The notes: generated from the sequence alone by a model not told the origin. A stretch of 64,000 nucleotides of DNA from Luidia sarsii (GCA_949987565.1 OX465110.1:17338394-17402393); one strand, 5' to 3'; shown: positions 46,837 to 58,560, numbered from the stretch's first letter. A program made the numbers and translations.

Positions 46837-47730
46837 TGTTTATGTTAAGTATATGTCAGTGTGATTTCTGTTTGTAGATTGGAAGAGTTTATTTTGAAAA
46901 TGAGGCCATTAACTCATTTTTCGGGGGAAAATTTCGCTCTTTTCTGTTACAGCAGTTATGTTGCAGCTTTCAAAATGCAAATCTTAAAGAATTCAGAGTT
47001 TTGATGTTTCTATCTTGGGAGGACTTTTCTCTAAGGCAGATCTTGTCATTCAAAGGTCCTGCCAGAATAAAAACATATTGAGAGTGATTGAAACATCTAT
47101 CTCTGCAGAAATGGTTTTTTTTTATTAACTCTTCACATTTTTGTTTTATAATTATAACAAGTTTGCGGATTAATCATTGTACAGTAGAAAGTAGAAACTT
47201 AAATTCTTATTTGACTCTTAAATTGGGTTTGCTCTTCCTGTTAACCGTAACCATATTTTTGAAAATATCGATCTAAACATCTCAGAGCGATTGGTGCTTA
47301 ATGATTTAATAAAGATTTAAAGATTAATCGATCTTTTTAGTCTTGTTTTATTTCTCGTATGCTGTATGATCCGAGAAAAAAATAATACACAGACTGGGTA
47401 CGAGTCTATCAGGAAAACTGTCCCAGAGCCGCCACTGGGTGGCGCTTTGCTGACTATTATTTTTTACAGTTGACAAAATGACATGTGGTCAACTTTTGAA
47501 GCTTGCCCAGACTGTCGGAGAATTGTTGTCGACTGTCAAAGTGGTTGTCTGCTGAAGTAAAGAGTGTCTTTCAAGTTTCACCCTGTTTCCCTGAGCTTGA
47601 TTTGTGAATGTGACGGGTTATTTCGGATCGGACTGTAGCACAGACGCATCATTCCAGAGAAGTAAGCTCGAGTCCGTGGTTTGGAATTTAGAGGATTTTT
47701 GAGGCTGAAACCGCTCACTCGCTCATTCAT

Positions 47731-48010
47731 TGCGGTAACCGAAGGTCGGAGATCTGACTTCTGAGGGTTACGGACCGCTAATGCGCTATGTACAAACATC
47801 GATTGAAGTTTGTGTTTTCACCATTTTTGAAACACTACTGAGTACTGTCCCGATCGCCCCCCTTTTCCACCCTTTTGAAAATCGCCACACTCAATCTAAG
47901 GACATTTGGGATCAAATCCATGTTCTTAGATTGTGTGTGGCGATTTTCAAAATCCTTTTGAAAAGGGTGGAAAAAGGGGGCGATCGGAATAGTACAGTGT
48001 AGTGTTTCAA
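47731..48010. mobile_element. Degenerate, shortened relative of the foldback element
   Basis: The left end has TTGCGGTAACCGAAGGTCGG. Inner arms carry CCACCCTTTTGAAAATCGCC and its inverse around a short centre, with GGGATCAAATCCATGTTCTT between them. It lacks most of the 48089-48979 interior and is more diverged. Confidence 0.7.
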
Positions 48011-48079
48011 AAATGGTGAATAACAGTTAACACAAACTAAGGCCCTATACAACATTGGTAAAAGTAAACTAAAAGTCAA

Positions 48080-48988
48080 CAGATTGCCTAGTTGCGGTAA
48101 CCGTAACCCTCATCCTCCCGAAGGTCGGAGACCTGAGGGTTACGGGAACGTATGTACAAAATTATAGCGAGGTTTTTGTTTTTACCATTTTGGAAACACC
48201 ACTGTCCCGATCGCCCCCTTTTTCCACCCTTTTGAAAATCGCCACACACAATCTAAGGACATGCACTTGATCCCAAATGTATACTGAATGTGATCAGATA
48301 ACTCAAAACATCGTGGGTAAAATACTTTTCCGAAAAACGGGCAGAAACTCACCAAAATACTGTCTGTAAATGTCCCGTCAACGTCTCCGCCAGGTTCGGA
48401 ATCCGAACCTGGCGCCTCGACCAATCAGCGCTTAGTCTCGTGACGTATATCCCGCACGACGGCTATTTGCTGTTTCGCAATAACAGTCCACACTCGTGGT
48501 GCGCGCGCAGGTCATCGTCCTGTGAAGAGCCGACTGGTACTGTATACAACCATGGATATGCGCGCGCACCACGAGTGTGGACTGTTATTGCGAAACAGCA
48601 AATAACCGTCGTGCGGGATATACGTCACGAGACTAAGCGCTGATTAGTCGAGGCGCCAGGTTCGGATTCTGAACCTGGCGGAGACGTTGACGGGACATTT
48701 ACAGACAGTATTTTGGTGAGTTTCTGCCCGTTTTTCGGAAAAGTATTTTACCCACGATGTTTTGAGTTATCTGATCACATTCAGTATACATTTGGGATCA
48801 AGTGCATGTCCTTAGATTGTGTGTGGCGATTTTCAAAAGGGTGGAAAAAGGGGGCGATCGGGACAGTGGTGTTTCCAAAATGGTAAAAACAAAAACCTCG
48901 CTATAATTTTGTACATACGTTCCCGTAACCCTCAGGTCTCCGACCTTCGGGAGGATGAGGGTTACGGTTACCGCAACTACAGATTGCC
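48080..48988. mobile_element. 891-bp near-perfect palindromic (foldback/MULE-like) transposon with 9-bp TSD
   Basis: The element proper is 48089-48979. Its arms 48089-48509 and 48559-48979 (421 bp each) are reverse complements with few mismatches and no length change, around a 49-bp spacer. Ends are TAGTTGCGGTAACCG and CGGTTACCGCAACTA. The flanks CAGATTGCC at 48080-48088 and 48980-48988 are identical 9-bp target duplications. No transposase is encoded, so it is non-autonomous. A 9-bp duplication with long inverted arms fits Mutator-like and Foldback elements. Confidence 0.93.
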
Positions 48989-49238
48989 ATGCTTTAACTA
49001 GTTTGTGTCTTAAACCATTATTGCATTAAACATTGCAAAGGATGTTTTCCGATCTTCCCAATGTTGTACTACTACTACTACTAGTACTACTGTACTAGTA
49101 TTGTATTGGGCCTTTAAATAGATTTTTGTACAAAGCGGTCCGTAACCCTCAGGTCTTCGACCTTCGGGAGGATGAGGCTGAGAGTTACGGTTACCACAAA
49201 TAACTGAACTGGTATTCCGACTGTCTGGGCTCTCAGCT

Positions 49239-49267
49239 CACTGTCTCAGTCTCAGTCTCAGTCTCAG
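49239..49267 (+). repeat. (CTCAGT)n hexamer just before the TPP1-like start codon
   Basis: About five CTCAGT/CTCAGC units end at the first ATG of the next gene. This lies in its 5' UTR or proximal promoter. Confidence 0.85.
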
Positions 49268-49269
49268 CC

Positions 49270-52200
49270 ATGATGATGACGGGGCAAAAGCTGAAACAAG
49301 CCAACCGCATGGACATCTGGCTCAAAAAGAAATGGATCAGCAACTTACTGAAGAACGTTGACGGAAACGACGAGACGTCGGAAAAGCAAGAGGTGGTTGC
49401 GTGCCAAGTACTCAGTGTCAAGGTATTTCCTTTTTTTGAACATTCCATTTTACATATTTTTTAGTCAATTTCCATTTTCTACAGAACTTTACGGCACTGC
49501 TGCCTGATTGAACCACGAAACTAGTCATTACGGCACTGACATGCAATTGACATGCCAGACAGGCCCGGCCGAATTCGAGTCAACTCATACCCATGCTCGT
49601 GCCCAACCAACTCGTACTCACGCCAACTCGTAGTTGTACCCGCACCAACTCGTGCTCGTGCCAAATTATTGTTAACCACTTTGCGCAAGGACCTACGAAT
49701 CCGGAGCTCTGTTGGCTTGACTATGCCAGTATGCGACGGGGCCTCCAAATCCGGCCACCACTATTGTCCACATTTTAAATAAAGTGTAAAGACTCTTTTC
49801 AGCTTAGAACAAAGCAATATATTTACAAATCAGTACAAAGACCCTTTTTGATGCAAGTTGCCACATGAATTGCAAGATTAGCAGCAGTAATTGTGCAATT
49901 GTGGGACTTTTACTGTGGAGGATCGAGGGATACCGAGCTGCCGCTGAAAGCACGCGGGGGACATTGTGTTGGCATGCCACACAGCCCAACGGTTGTCGGT
50001 CAGGCAGTGGAATTCCACCCACATTCTTCGGCGCAATCTGTACGCACGGTTTTGGGCCGACCAACACAAGATTTGACTGCCTCGAGTGGAGGCCGGAGTC
50101 TGCGGTCAGGGATCGTCAGTGCCGTACACGCACACACACACATGTCCGTTACGTTCCATTGCTCTAGTCAGTCAGCACTTTGCAACATTTTGTTTTGCAT
50201 ACCGGTACTACCCTAGAAATTATTTTTGCTGAGTTTGAAAGCCTGTTTTTCACCCTCAAATTTGCGGGGAAAGTAACGATTAGTCCGACTGCATTTTTCC
50301 CTGCAGGTTTTTGAGAATGCCCAGAATGGCATTGTGGGTGTAGGGGAGGTGCACGACAACAGGAACTTCATCAAGGTGCTGTTCACCGAGGGAGCTGTCG
50401 ACAAATTCAACAAGTGAGAGGATCCACTCTGTGTGTTTACCCCTGAGGGTGCTGTCTTCGTTAGGCCAAGTAAAAAACTTGTTTTACGCCCGCAGAGTTT
50501 TTTTGGGGCCACCCATCGAGCTCTATAAATACATGTAAACTAGAGTGCGCACTCATCGCATGACGTGTGCCGACAAGGGAACTGCGACACCATTACCAAA
50601 GAGGTGCAAATGCCTGGATCTCTATGGGGTAAACTAATCCCAATATTTTACCAAAGAAAGTAGGACATTAAAATTCTAATTTTAGTTTCCGCATTCACAA
50701 CCTTTCGGCTATGCCTTTCTCCATTCATATTACGTGCTATTGCTACTGACATCCGGGCACTTCGAGCTGTTTGACCTCATTGGTATTGGCGAATGTGCGT
50801 CCATGTCCGCACACTTTCAAAATTTCATCTTTTTATCTGAAAAAAAAAACACCACTTTTTTTTGGTGCAGCGTCATAAAACAATGTGGGTGGGGATGAGA
50901 AACTAATCTTTTTTTTACTTGGCCTGATATCAATGGATTACTTGACGGACATACATGTAGATGAGAAGTGACTATTGAAAGTGACTACTACATGTATGAT
51001 AAAAGAATTAAAGACTTTTTGCCCGGAGTTCAGGAGTGAAGATTGCTGTCTTGAAAGTTGAAACTGTCATTTTAAGATTGTAACCGGGTCTCTTTTTTTT
51101 TTCCTTTCTCTCCCCGACTCTTTGCCACCAGGGATGAAGAGAGCAATAGTGGGGCCGAATTAGGTCAGCTTCGAAACAGCGTTCTGGTGCTCACCAAATA
51201 CCACGTCATGACCGACATCCGGCCGGACATTGTAAGCAGTTGTCGGTCTCCACGGCAGTAGACAGATGCCATCAAGCTTGGCTTCGCGAACGATGATCAA
51301 AAAGGGGGGGGTCACTGTCCACGCTGACTGCGGACTCATTCATGACTGACAAGTCCGATGCGAGACAGGCAAGACCTCGTGCGTACAGTGCCGGCAGTTG
51401 AAGGTCGTGTCCGGTTTTCCTGCGCTGGAAGGGGTCCGATCCTTCCTCCTCTGTCGTTTGACCTTGAGAGATTTTTTTATTTTTTGTTTAAATTGTGAGA
51501 CGGCCTTGTTGACGGTCACTGGCCATGACAGACCACTGCTGGTAGTCTAATTATGGCAGGCGCTAAGGGACTTCTTAAAGCCCCTACACAACATTGGTCA
51601 AGGTCAAAGAATAGCATTTGTCTGATCCAACATATGCATGAAATAGCACACTTGTGAACATTTCAGCTCAATCCGCCAATCGAGTCTCGAGAAAATTGTG
51701 AAAACCGCTTCATTTGTTTCGCGAAAATGAACCATTCAATGCCGTACTGTTCCGAAAAATAGTTTAGATTTTGGTGAGACGTAAATGATTTCTTTCACTC
51801 CTTTCTCCCAAAATAAAAAAATTAAGGCAGAAATATTTCAGTGCGATGTTTCTACTATAACCATCTTCAAACTGTATAAGTTGGATGTAAATCTGTGAAC
51901 ATTTCTGTTTTTCGATCTTACCAATGCTGTGTAGGGGCTTTAAGGCAGTCTTTGAAACACTTTTTTTAAAGAAAAAAACTCTTAAAAAAAAAAAAAACTT
52001 CATACAAGTCGACCTTAGGCAAACGGTAGTCAGATGTATTTAGCGACACTAATACCTCCCCGGCAAAGACTACCTGACTACTTGGGAAGGCCACTATCCA
52101 ATTATTTGAAAGCTCCCCATCTATGGGTCTGGCACACTATGCGATGATACTCATGCATGTACAGGATGTGAATTTTTCTATATAAGTGCATGGCGGCACC

Positions 52201-55200
52201 CTTTGCTTCTGCCCATAGTATTTTAAGATGGCAGCCTCCATTGCATTAATACAGTCTGGCTCCCACCATTGACCTCTAAACGCTATATTTGGCTATGGTC
52301 CTTCCCAAAATGGCCTTCCCAAATGGTCCACTATCTTTGGGGTTGGGGGCCCCAGTTTGAAGCATTCCACCCCTGTATTGGGAAAAACCAAAATGTTCTC
52401 CACCGTTTCTCCCTCCGTTAGAATCAATCAGAGTTTGCCGTCTGCATCGACGAGTTCCAGCTGAACGGGTACAACATCTCTCCCGGCCAGCGGCGCTTCG
52501 AGCTCCTGAGTGCTGCCAACCATCCGGAGTTTCGGAACGACTTCCGACGGATGTGGAGGTAGGCAGACACGGATAGATTCATGCCCTGGTCATCTTCTGA
52601 TGGAAAAGACGCTTGTAGGAACGTGTCATTGTAATCTGGCATGGGGGGGGGGACAAGGTGAATGTGAATGGTGGTTCTGAAGCGGTCGTGTCGCAGCAAG
52701 AGCTTAGTCGGTGAAGTTCAGGGAATGTGGAGAGTTGCTTCAAGGGAGGAGGATTCCTTTGAAGGCTATGCCGGGGAAATGGTTTGCAGGAGTTGTGCGA
52801 GTTTCGGCGATGCTGTATGGGAGTGGGACATGGCGTTTGAGTGAAAATGGGGCGGGGATTGTGACAAGGACTGAGAGAGCTGCGGTGAGAGCGATGCGTG
52901 GTGTGAAACTGATAATGGCACGGGAAGAAGACCAATGACTTGATGCTGAGGTCGGGATTGGAAGGAAGTGGTGGATCAGTTGGTGAAAGAACGGAGGCCA
53001 CCACAACTGTGAGATGAGCTGGAGGATTGTTTATTGGTCACTGTCCTAGTGGCTAGACAGGGGGTAGGCCGGGTCTGACTCACAGCTAATGTAATGAAAA
53101 TTATTACTTATTAAGTATCAGTCATAACATGTGCGTGTAGAACAGCGCAGTAAATTCATGGAAAATTCACCTTTTCGTTCCCGGCTTCAGAAGCCGCCAC
53201 CGTATGTAGCGTAATCTTATTGTAACTCATCGTTGTCGGTAAAAACCTTTTGCCCGTTGACCTCCTGACCCAAGTTGACCCCATATTTTGTCAAGTCGTG
53301 AACTGGAGACAAGATTTCTGCCTCCAGTTCATGACTGGTGACCACGAGTTACCAGACGATTGGAACGCCTCTTCACGACGAGTGATACTCATGAACACGG
53401 TAATCAGGACGCGATTGGAATTCGGCACACGTAGAGGAGAGTAGGCATGGTAGGAGGGTTGGGCTGAAGAGGGAGGATGCGCCGAATCGGGGGCGAGGTG
53501 GAGGGATGGGGTGAGGGAGATTGCTGCGGGTGTAAGGTGAAGCCAACCGCCCCAATTTACAGGACACGAAGGCAGACAGCCTCTGAGAAAGGTCCTGAAA
53601 GGACCCAAACGTCGGACCTCCTAAATGATTCTACATGGTAAATGATAAATGATTCTGAATGCTAAATGATTATTTTTTTTTTTTAATGACTCGCTCAGAT
53701 CCAAATATGCGCCGGATGAGCAGGACGCCTGCACCCAACCCTCGTCTCCTCCGTTGCCGGCGGACTCGCTGCCGACCGACCCGCTGCCGACCTCGGAACC
53801 GGGCCTGCTCTCTCAGCTGATCAGCGCCATGGAAGAGAGCCCGGAGGCCCCGGACCGTAGCCGGCAGCGGAGCCCGGGGTCTCGCCCCTCGGCGGCCGGG
53901 GACGGCCGAGGCCGCAGCCAGAGCCCGCCCTCCGCCTCGCCCTCGGTGCTCGTCTTTGAGTTTGAGTTGAGCGACCAGGGACTGGGGCCAACGGTCACCC
54001 TGAATCGGGCCCTGGATATGGTGTGGGATCGACTGGTACTCGGCAGGGGCAGGACAGCTTCCCCGCAGCGCGCGGGCGACGTCAGTGTGCCGGCCAAAGT
54101 GCTCCGGCTTCCCAGTCCGAGCCCGTCTGAGGTAGAGTGAAGAATCATTGACGATTTACGGGAATATCGCTAAGGAAAAAGCGGACTGAATTGAGATAGG
54201 AATCCTTTTTTGTGGTTCGGTAAAGCGGTGCTACACCACCCAAGCTGTTGACAGTTGAAGGCCTTTGAGATGGGTCCAGCTAGGATCGAAACGTCAGGCC
54301 CTCTAACTTTAGATTTATGTATTGCAGGTCATTTTAGTCAGTGAGCAGTTTGCACTTTGCAACAGTTTTTTATTTACTTTTTTCTATCGACAGGAGGGGC
54401 TGAGCTACATGGAAGAGGATGAAATCACTGAGGACGTTATGAAGAAACTTGATTCCTTAGAAGGTAAGGCACACATGGAGGCCTACCATAGAAGGGGCAA
54501 AAAATAGAAATAGTTGTGCTTCTTGTTTCCCTACCGACCCTGTTTTGACGACGCGACCCCAAAGCTTTTTGGGGTACATGATTTAAATCAACCTGATTTA
54601 AATCAACCAACCCTGCGTAGTCATGTAAATCATGTTTATTTTTGTTATTTATAACACTTAGCCAGTACATGACTATTCTACATTCCTACCTACCTACCCT
54701 ATTTTCAGATCAACTAGTCTTTGCCGGGGTGGGAGTCAAAAAGCATGTAACAATTATTTTGTTTGTTCAGCATTGATATTTTTGAGAGTAAAGTATCCCC
54801 TAGTAAAGCTAGTTTGGCAATTAGTAGATGTGATGATGAATGATGTGCCTGTGCCATTTGCAGGGTGGAAACCCAGCTCCACAACCCGGTCGTTGTCCAA
54901 CCCGTTCAACGGCTCGCCGAATGCCGAGACCGCGAGTGGCATCGCAGTCTTCAAGGATCAGGCCAAGGGCGGACCGGCCGCTGTCAAAGAGTCGGAGAAG
55001 GTCGACAGAGGAGCTTCCAGTCTGCGAGGGAAGCGGAAGTTATCCGCCGAGGCGAACGACGCGAGGTCCCGCAAAGAGCCGAGGCTGCTGTGGGCAGCAG
55101 AAGGTGACTCTAAGGCATCCGGTGGTGCACTCTCCAAGGTTGCCGGTGGCTCTTCAGTCCCTGGCACCACTGAGACCGGATCAACAACAGATCCGACAGA

Positions 55201-58200
55201 AAAGGACGGGGTCACGAACATCGGTGAGGATGATGCGGCAGTCCGGAAGGATGGCAGCCCGTCTCACACCAATCTCCCAGCAGACCTCTCTGTGAGGTCG
55301 GACTCCTTTGTCTGTCCCGGAGACGAGGACATGGCGTGGGACTCATCAAGGGTCGGCTCCTGCTCCGAGGACGCGATGGCCGCTCTCTGCGACTGCCTCA
55401 CCCCGGCCGAGACGGAAGGGACGGACGAAGAGATTTCGGCCTCCCACCCCTCCTCCTCCTCCTCCTCCTCCTCCTCCTCCTCCTCCTCCTCCTCCTCCTC
55501 CTCCTCCTCCTCCTCCTCCTCCTCCTCCTCCTCCTCTCAGTGCCGGTCGCCCGCGAGTGGTGTCTACGACTCACAAGTCTTGCTCGTGGTCTCCTGCGAG
55601 GTCTCCGAGAACAGCGGCTCGGACATGGACTACGAGCTCGCTCCTGATCACCTTTCTCAGACGGAGGGCTGCGGTTGCAAGGACAGCACCACCTTGCGAG
55701 GCGTAGAGACGCCCTCCAGAGAGCCTCTTCGAGAAGAGGCAGCTGGACTCCCCTCCCCGACCTCAGAGCCTCCCTCGCTGGCAGGAGGCTGCAAGGGAGA
55801 CCCAGTGAAGACTTCACCTTGCCAATCATCACATACCTTATCCGATCCCCCAGCGGCAGATCCGACACATCCCAAAGTAAATGGGAAAGAAACTGAAGCC
55901 TCAAAGGCTTTAGAAGGGGATCCTGAATCGCCGGGTGCGGTCTCCAAACTTGGGACGGACTCTGCTGATACGAGATCGACACCAGTACCGAGAGAAGACA
56001 AAATGACTGGAGAAGAAACCAAAGCACGGGAGACAGCAGGAGGTGACTGTAAGTCATCTGATGGTACACCCTCCATGCTTGCTGGAGGCTCTTCAGTTCC
56101 TGACACCACTGAGACCGGATCAACAACAGATCCGACAGAAAAGGACGGGGTCACGAACATCGGCGAGGATGACGCAGCAGTCCGGAAGGAAGATGGCTCA
56201 TCTCGCTCCAATCTCTCAGCAGACCTCTCTACGAGGTGGAACTCCTTTGTCTGTCCCAGAGACGAGGATGCGGTCGCCATAGATACAGTTGCAGATGAGG
56301 CTGGCGAGGAGGAGGAGGAGGAGTCATGGGACTCGTCGAGGGTCGGCTCCTGCCCCGAGGATGCGATGGTCGCTCTCTGTGACTGCCTCACTCCGACCGA
56401 GATGGGCACGAATGAAACTACAGCGGGTGTTGCTAAATCACCCGTTGCTGTCTCCGAGCTTGCTGGAGGCTCTTCATCTTCACTCCCTGCCTCAGCCGGC
56501 ACCAGATCGGCAACAGGTCCCACGGACGTCGGAGCAAGCAGAATTGAAACCGAGGCGTCGAAGACGGTACCGGTAGCAGGCGATGATGAATCGTCTGCCG
56601 CCATCTCCGAGCTAGTGAGAGGCCCTGCGGACCCTCCCCATCGAGATAGCAGACCGACAATTAGAGGTCCGACAGAAGTCCGAGCAAACCGAAAGAGAAC
56701 CGAGGCATCGGAGACATCAGCGGGTGATTCCCAATCATCTTCCGGTGCAAGCGCCGAGCCTGCAAGAGGCCCTGAACTCCTGCCAGGTGTTCCCCGATCG
56801 TCAGGAACTATTTCTGAACCCACTGAGGCAGCTCAGGCCTCCAAGACCGATAGGAATGTAAGAGACGGAGCGTCCAGGAAGTCAAGTCCGAATTCTGAAT
56901 CGCCTCCTGGGAGCATCGATCGTGGGGTGACCAGCCCGGATCTCCTCAGCCCAGCCGAGGCTGGGAAGTCACAGAAGGAGTTGCCCTCCACTGTCGATGA
57001 AGGCCAACGGAGAGCGGGACAGAGTCCGCGGGCCGTCTGCCAGGATTGCTGGGCTTCCATCAATGTCAAGCCGCTGCATGGCGGGCAGCAGGGCAGACGG
57101 CAGGCCAGTGGGAGGAATGACCTGGGGCCGGGACCCAGCAGCCGCCCGTCGTCGGTGCCGTTGGTCACGCGGCTGCGCTCGCCGGGCTTGCCGGCCTCCA
57201 TCCCGACCCCCGTCCACTCGCTGACCTCCTACCAGCCTGCCAGGGTCACCGAAGCAGACCACACTCACCCCAGGGAAAGCCCCAGTGTAAGAGACCCTTA
57301 CTGACCCCTTCTGGTCCACAAATGAAAAGAAAATCTAAATTACAAATAGAGGGAAAACCGACTGGAAACTTTCAAACAAATTTCAAAACGGCAAAGAAAA
57401 CTTTGACCGGCCCGGGATTTGAACCCATGATCTTTGGTGATATGTACCAGCACTCTTCCCATTTGAGCTATCTTCCCCTTGGATGATGGCCTCCCACATC
57501 TTTGCTGGGGTGGGGGTGCCTGTCAGAATAAATTCAACCTGTTTTACTGCTGTATAATCGTTGTAGAACAAAGAGGTATCAGATCAGGTTCTTCCCTTGC
57601 TCAGCCTCTCTGGAATTCCCTTCCTGGTTCATGTTTTCCCCCAGCCTACAATTTGGCCCTTTTAAGAGGAATGTCAATTCCTATCTCTAGCCTTCCTGAG
57701 TCTCTCTCTATTTCCTTCTTTCCTTAGCCCTTACCCTTGAGTGGCTTTATAGCCTTGTTTTGGGCGATAAATAAAATACCGGTAAATAAATCTGGCTACA
57801 GCAGCTCTGGGATACAGTTTTTCAATTTAAGTCAAACAAACGGTTGGCCTTACATATGGTGGCATTCCTGAATAGTCCACTATCAAATAGTGCACCAAAC
57901 TCAGCCAGTGGCCAAAATGTGAATCTCTTATAAATACTGATTTGAAGGACAACTGTGTCGATCGAATCGGAATTGGCCCGGTGAGCTAGCTGTCTTTTTG
58001 AATTTTGTTGAGGGCACAAGCTCTGTCAACAGAGTGCTTCCCCCTCCATTAATTCTCTCTCTCTTTTTTCTTTCAGGAAATGTCGGGCACTCCGCAGAGC
58101 GAGGATCAGGAGGACCAGTCCTACTACCTGTCCCGCCTTAGAGTGGAGGAGTACGTCATGGTCTGGTGCGCGTCCTACTTTGAGAAATTGAACTTGACCA

Positions 58201-58220
58201 AAAGTCTGAAGAAAAAGTGA
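49270..58220 (+). CDS. TPP1/ACD-like shelterin candidate: OB-fold protein with huge Ser-rich linker, 1188 aa
   Basis: Coding exons: 49270-49422, 50307-50413, 51132-51231, 52422-52558, 53699-54131, 54394-54463, 54864-57286, 58077-58220, all in phase (3567 nt). Residues about 15-150 resemble the TPP1 OB fold: a KWISNLL start, GVGEVHDNRNFIKVLFTEGA, then LRNSVLVLTKYHV and SEFAVCIDEFQL. In that order they match human TPP1's PWIREL, LLVSDGTHSVRCLVTREAL, GRLLLLQDCGV and EFYLQVDRFSL. D88-E89-E90 fall where TPP1 has acidic TEL-patch residues. The C-terminal residues 1157-1180 (YYLSRLRVEEYVMVWC) resemble TPP1's TIN2-binding helix. TPP1 bridges POT1 and TIN2 at telomeres and recruits telomerase. Residues about 334-1141 are low-complexity. 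The identification is by eye; another OB-fold protein is possible. The first of three consecutive ATGs was taken as start. Confidence 0.62.
51575..51943. mobile_element. piggyBac-type MITE, TTAA ends
   Basis: The left end TTAAAGCCCCTACACAACAT and the right end ATGCTGTGTAGGGGCTTTAA are inverted, each bordered by TTAA, the duplication used by piggyBac transposases. No protein is encoded. Related ends (AGGCCCAATACAACATTGGG) occur at 44966-44990 and 49040-49115. It lies in intron 3 of the TPP1-like gene. Confidence 0.75.
52690..53560 (+). mobile_element. Broken non-LTR retrotransposon (LINE) reverse-transcriptase 3' remnant
   Basis: Frames from 52690 read KFRECGELLQGRRIPLK, then VVRVSAMLYGSGTW and RTERAAVRAMRGVKL, the usual C-terminal part of RTE/CR1-type LINE polyproteins (..MLYGSETW..RTE..M+RWM.GV). 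After frame changes, EVVDQLVKERR appears. Further on, at about 53440-53545, GLKREDAPNR and RWRDGVREIAAGVR match the protein's end. Stops and frameshifts show it is dead. It sits in intron 4 of the TPP1-like gene. Confidence 0.7.
55137..56410 (+). repeat. Internal duplication inside the large exon of the TPP1-like gene
   Basis: A block of about 90-110 codons is present twice, at about 55137-55410 and 56080-56410. Both copies carry GGSSVP.TTETGSTTDPTEKD, GVTNIGEDDAAVRK, WDSSRVGSC and CDCLTP. They are in the same frame and some 0.95 kb apart, and the second has an acidic insertion (EEEEE). This is a recent in-frame duplication. Confidence 0.9.
55447..55538 (+). repeat. (TCC)n coding microsatellite, poly-Ser run
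   Basis: About 31 consecutive TCC codons encode a poly-Ser stretch at residues about 528-558 of the TPP1-like protein. The other frames give poly-Pro and poly-Leu shadows, and the opposite strand poly-Arg. Confidence 0.95.
57360..57560 (-). mobile_element. tRNA-derived SINE, family 1
   Basis: CTTTGACCGGCCCGGGATTT and GAACCC (inverted B box), CCATTTGAGCTATC (inverted A box), then a CTTTGCTGGGGTGGGGGTGC module. It lies in the last intron of the TPP1-like gene. Confidence 0.75.
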
Positions 58221-58329
58221 TGAACTCATCTTGCAGTCTGCTTGTCAACTTGATGAGACTCAAAGCGGTTTTTTTTTTACCAAACAGAGGAAAGGAATCC
58301 TCACTAGGAAAGTTGTGAGTTGTAAGGTG

Positions 58330-58560
58330 ATACAAATACAGGCTTACAAATCAAGAGAAAATAAGACCGGGAACTTTTGAAAAAAAAAAAAATTGAAAAA
58401 ATACCAAAGAAGACTTTGACTGGACTGGGACTCGGACTTGATACCTCGTGTACCATCTGAGCTATCCAGCCCTTAGATGGTGGCCATCCCAAAATAGTCA
58501 ACCAGTCTTTGCTGGGGTGGGGGCACCAGTCAGAAGCATTTTACCATTAACATTATTAAA
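58330..58560 (-). mobile_element. tRNA-derived SINE, family 1
   Basis: GACTTTGACTGGACTGGGAC, CCATCTGAGCTATCCAGCCC and CAACCAGTCTTTGCTGGGGT are the inverted tRNA-like and 5' modules of the family. Confidence 0.75.

Larger units (their letters stand above)
45363..49269. other. Intergenic: POGLUT2/3 3' UTR, repeats, foldback transposon
   Basis: No reading frame of note. It contains the POGLUT2/3 3' UTR, a CACTGGTCCCCAGT-type simple repeat at about 46040-46345, a degenerate palindrome at 47731-48010, the 891-bp foldback element, and related terminal fragments at 49137-49200. Confidence 0.7.

Noticed and set aside
55398..56823. Long minus-strand frames opposite the TPP1-like large exon
   Set aside because: Poly-Arg and Ser-rich frames mirror the TCC run and codon bias of the sense exon; no conserved motif is seen.
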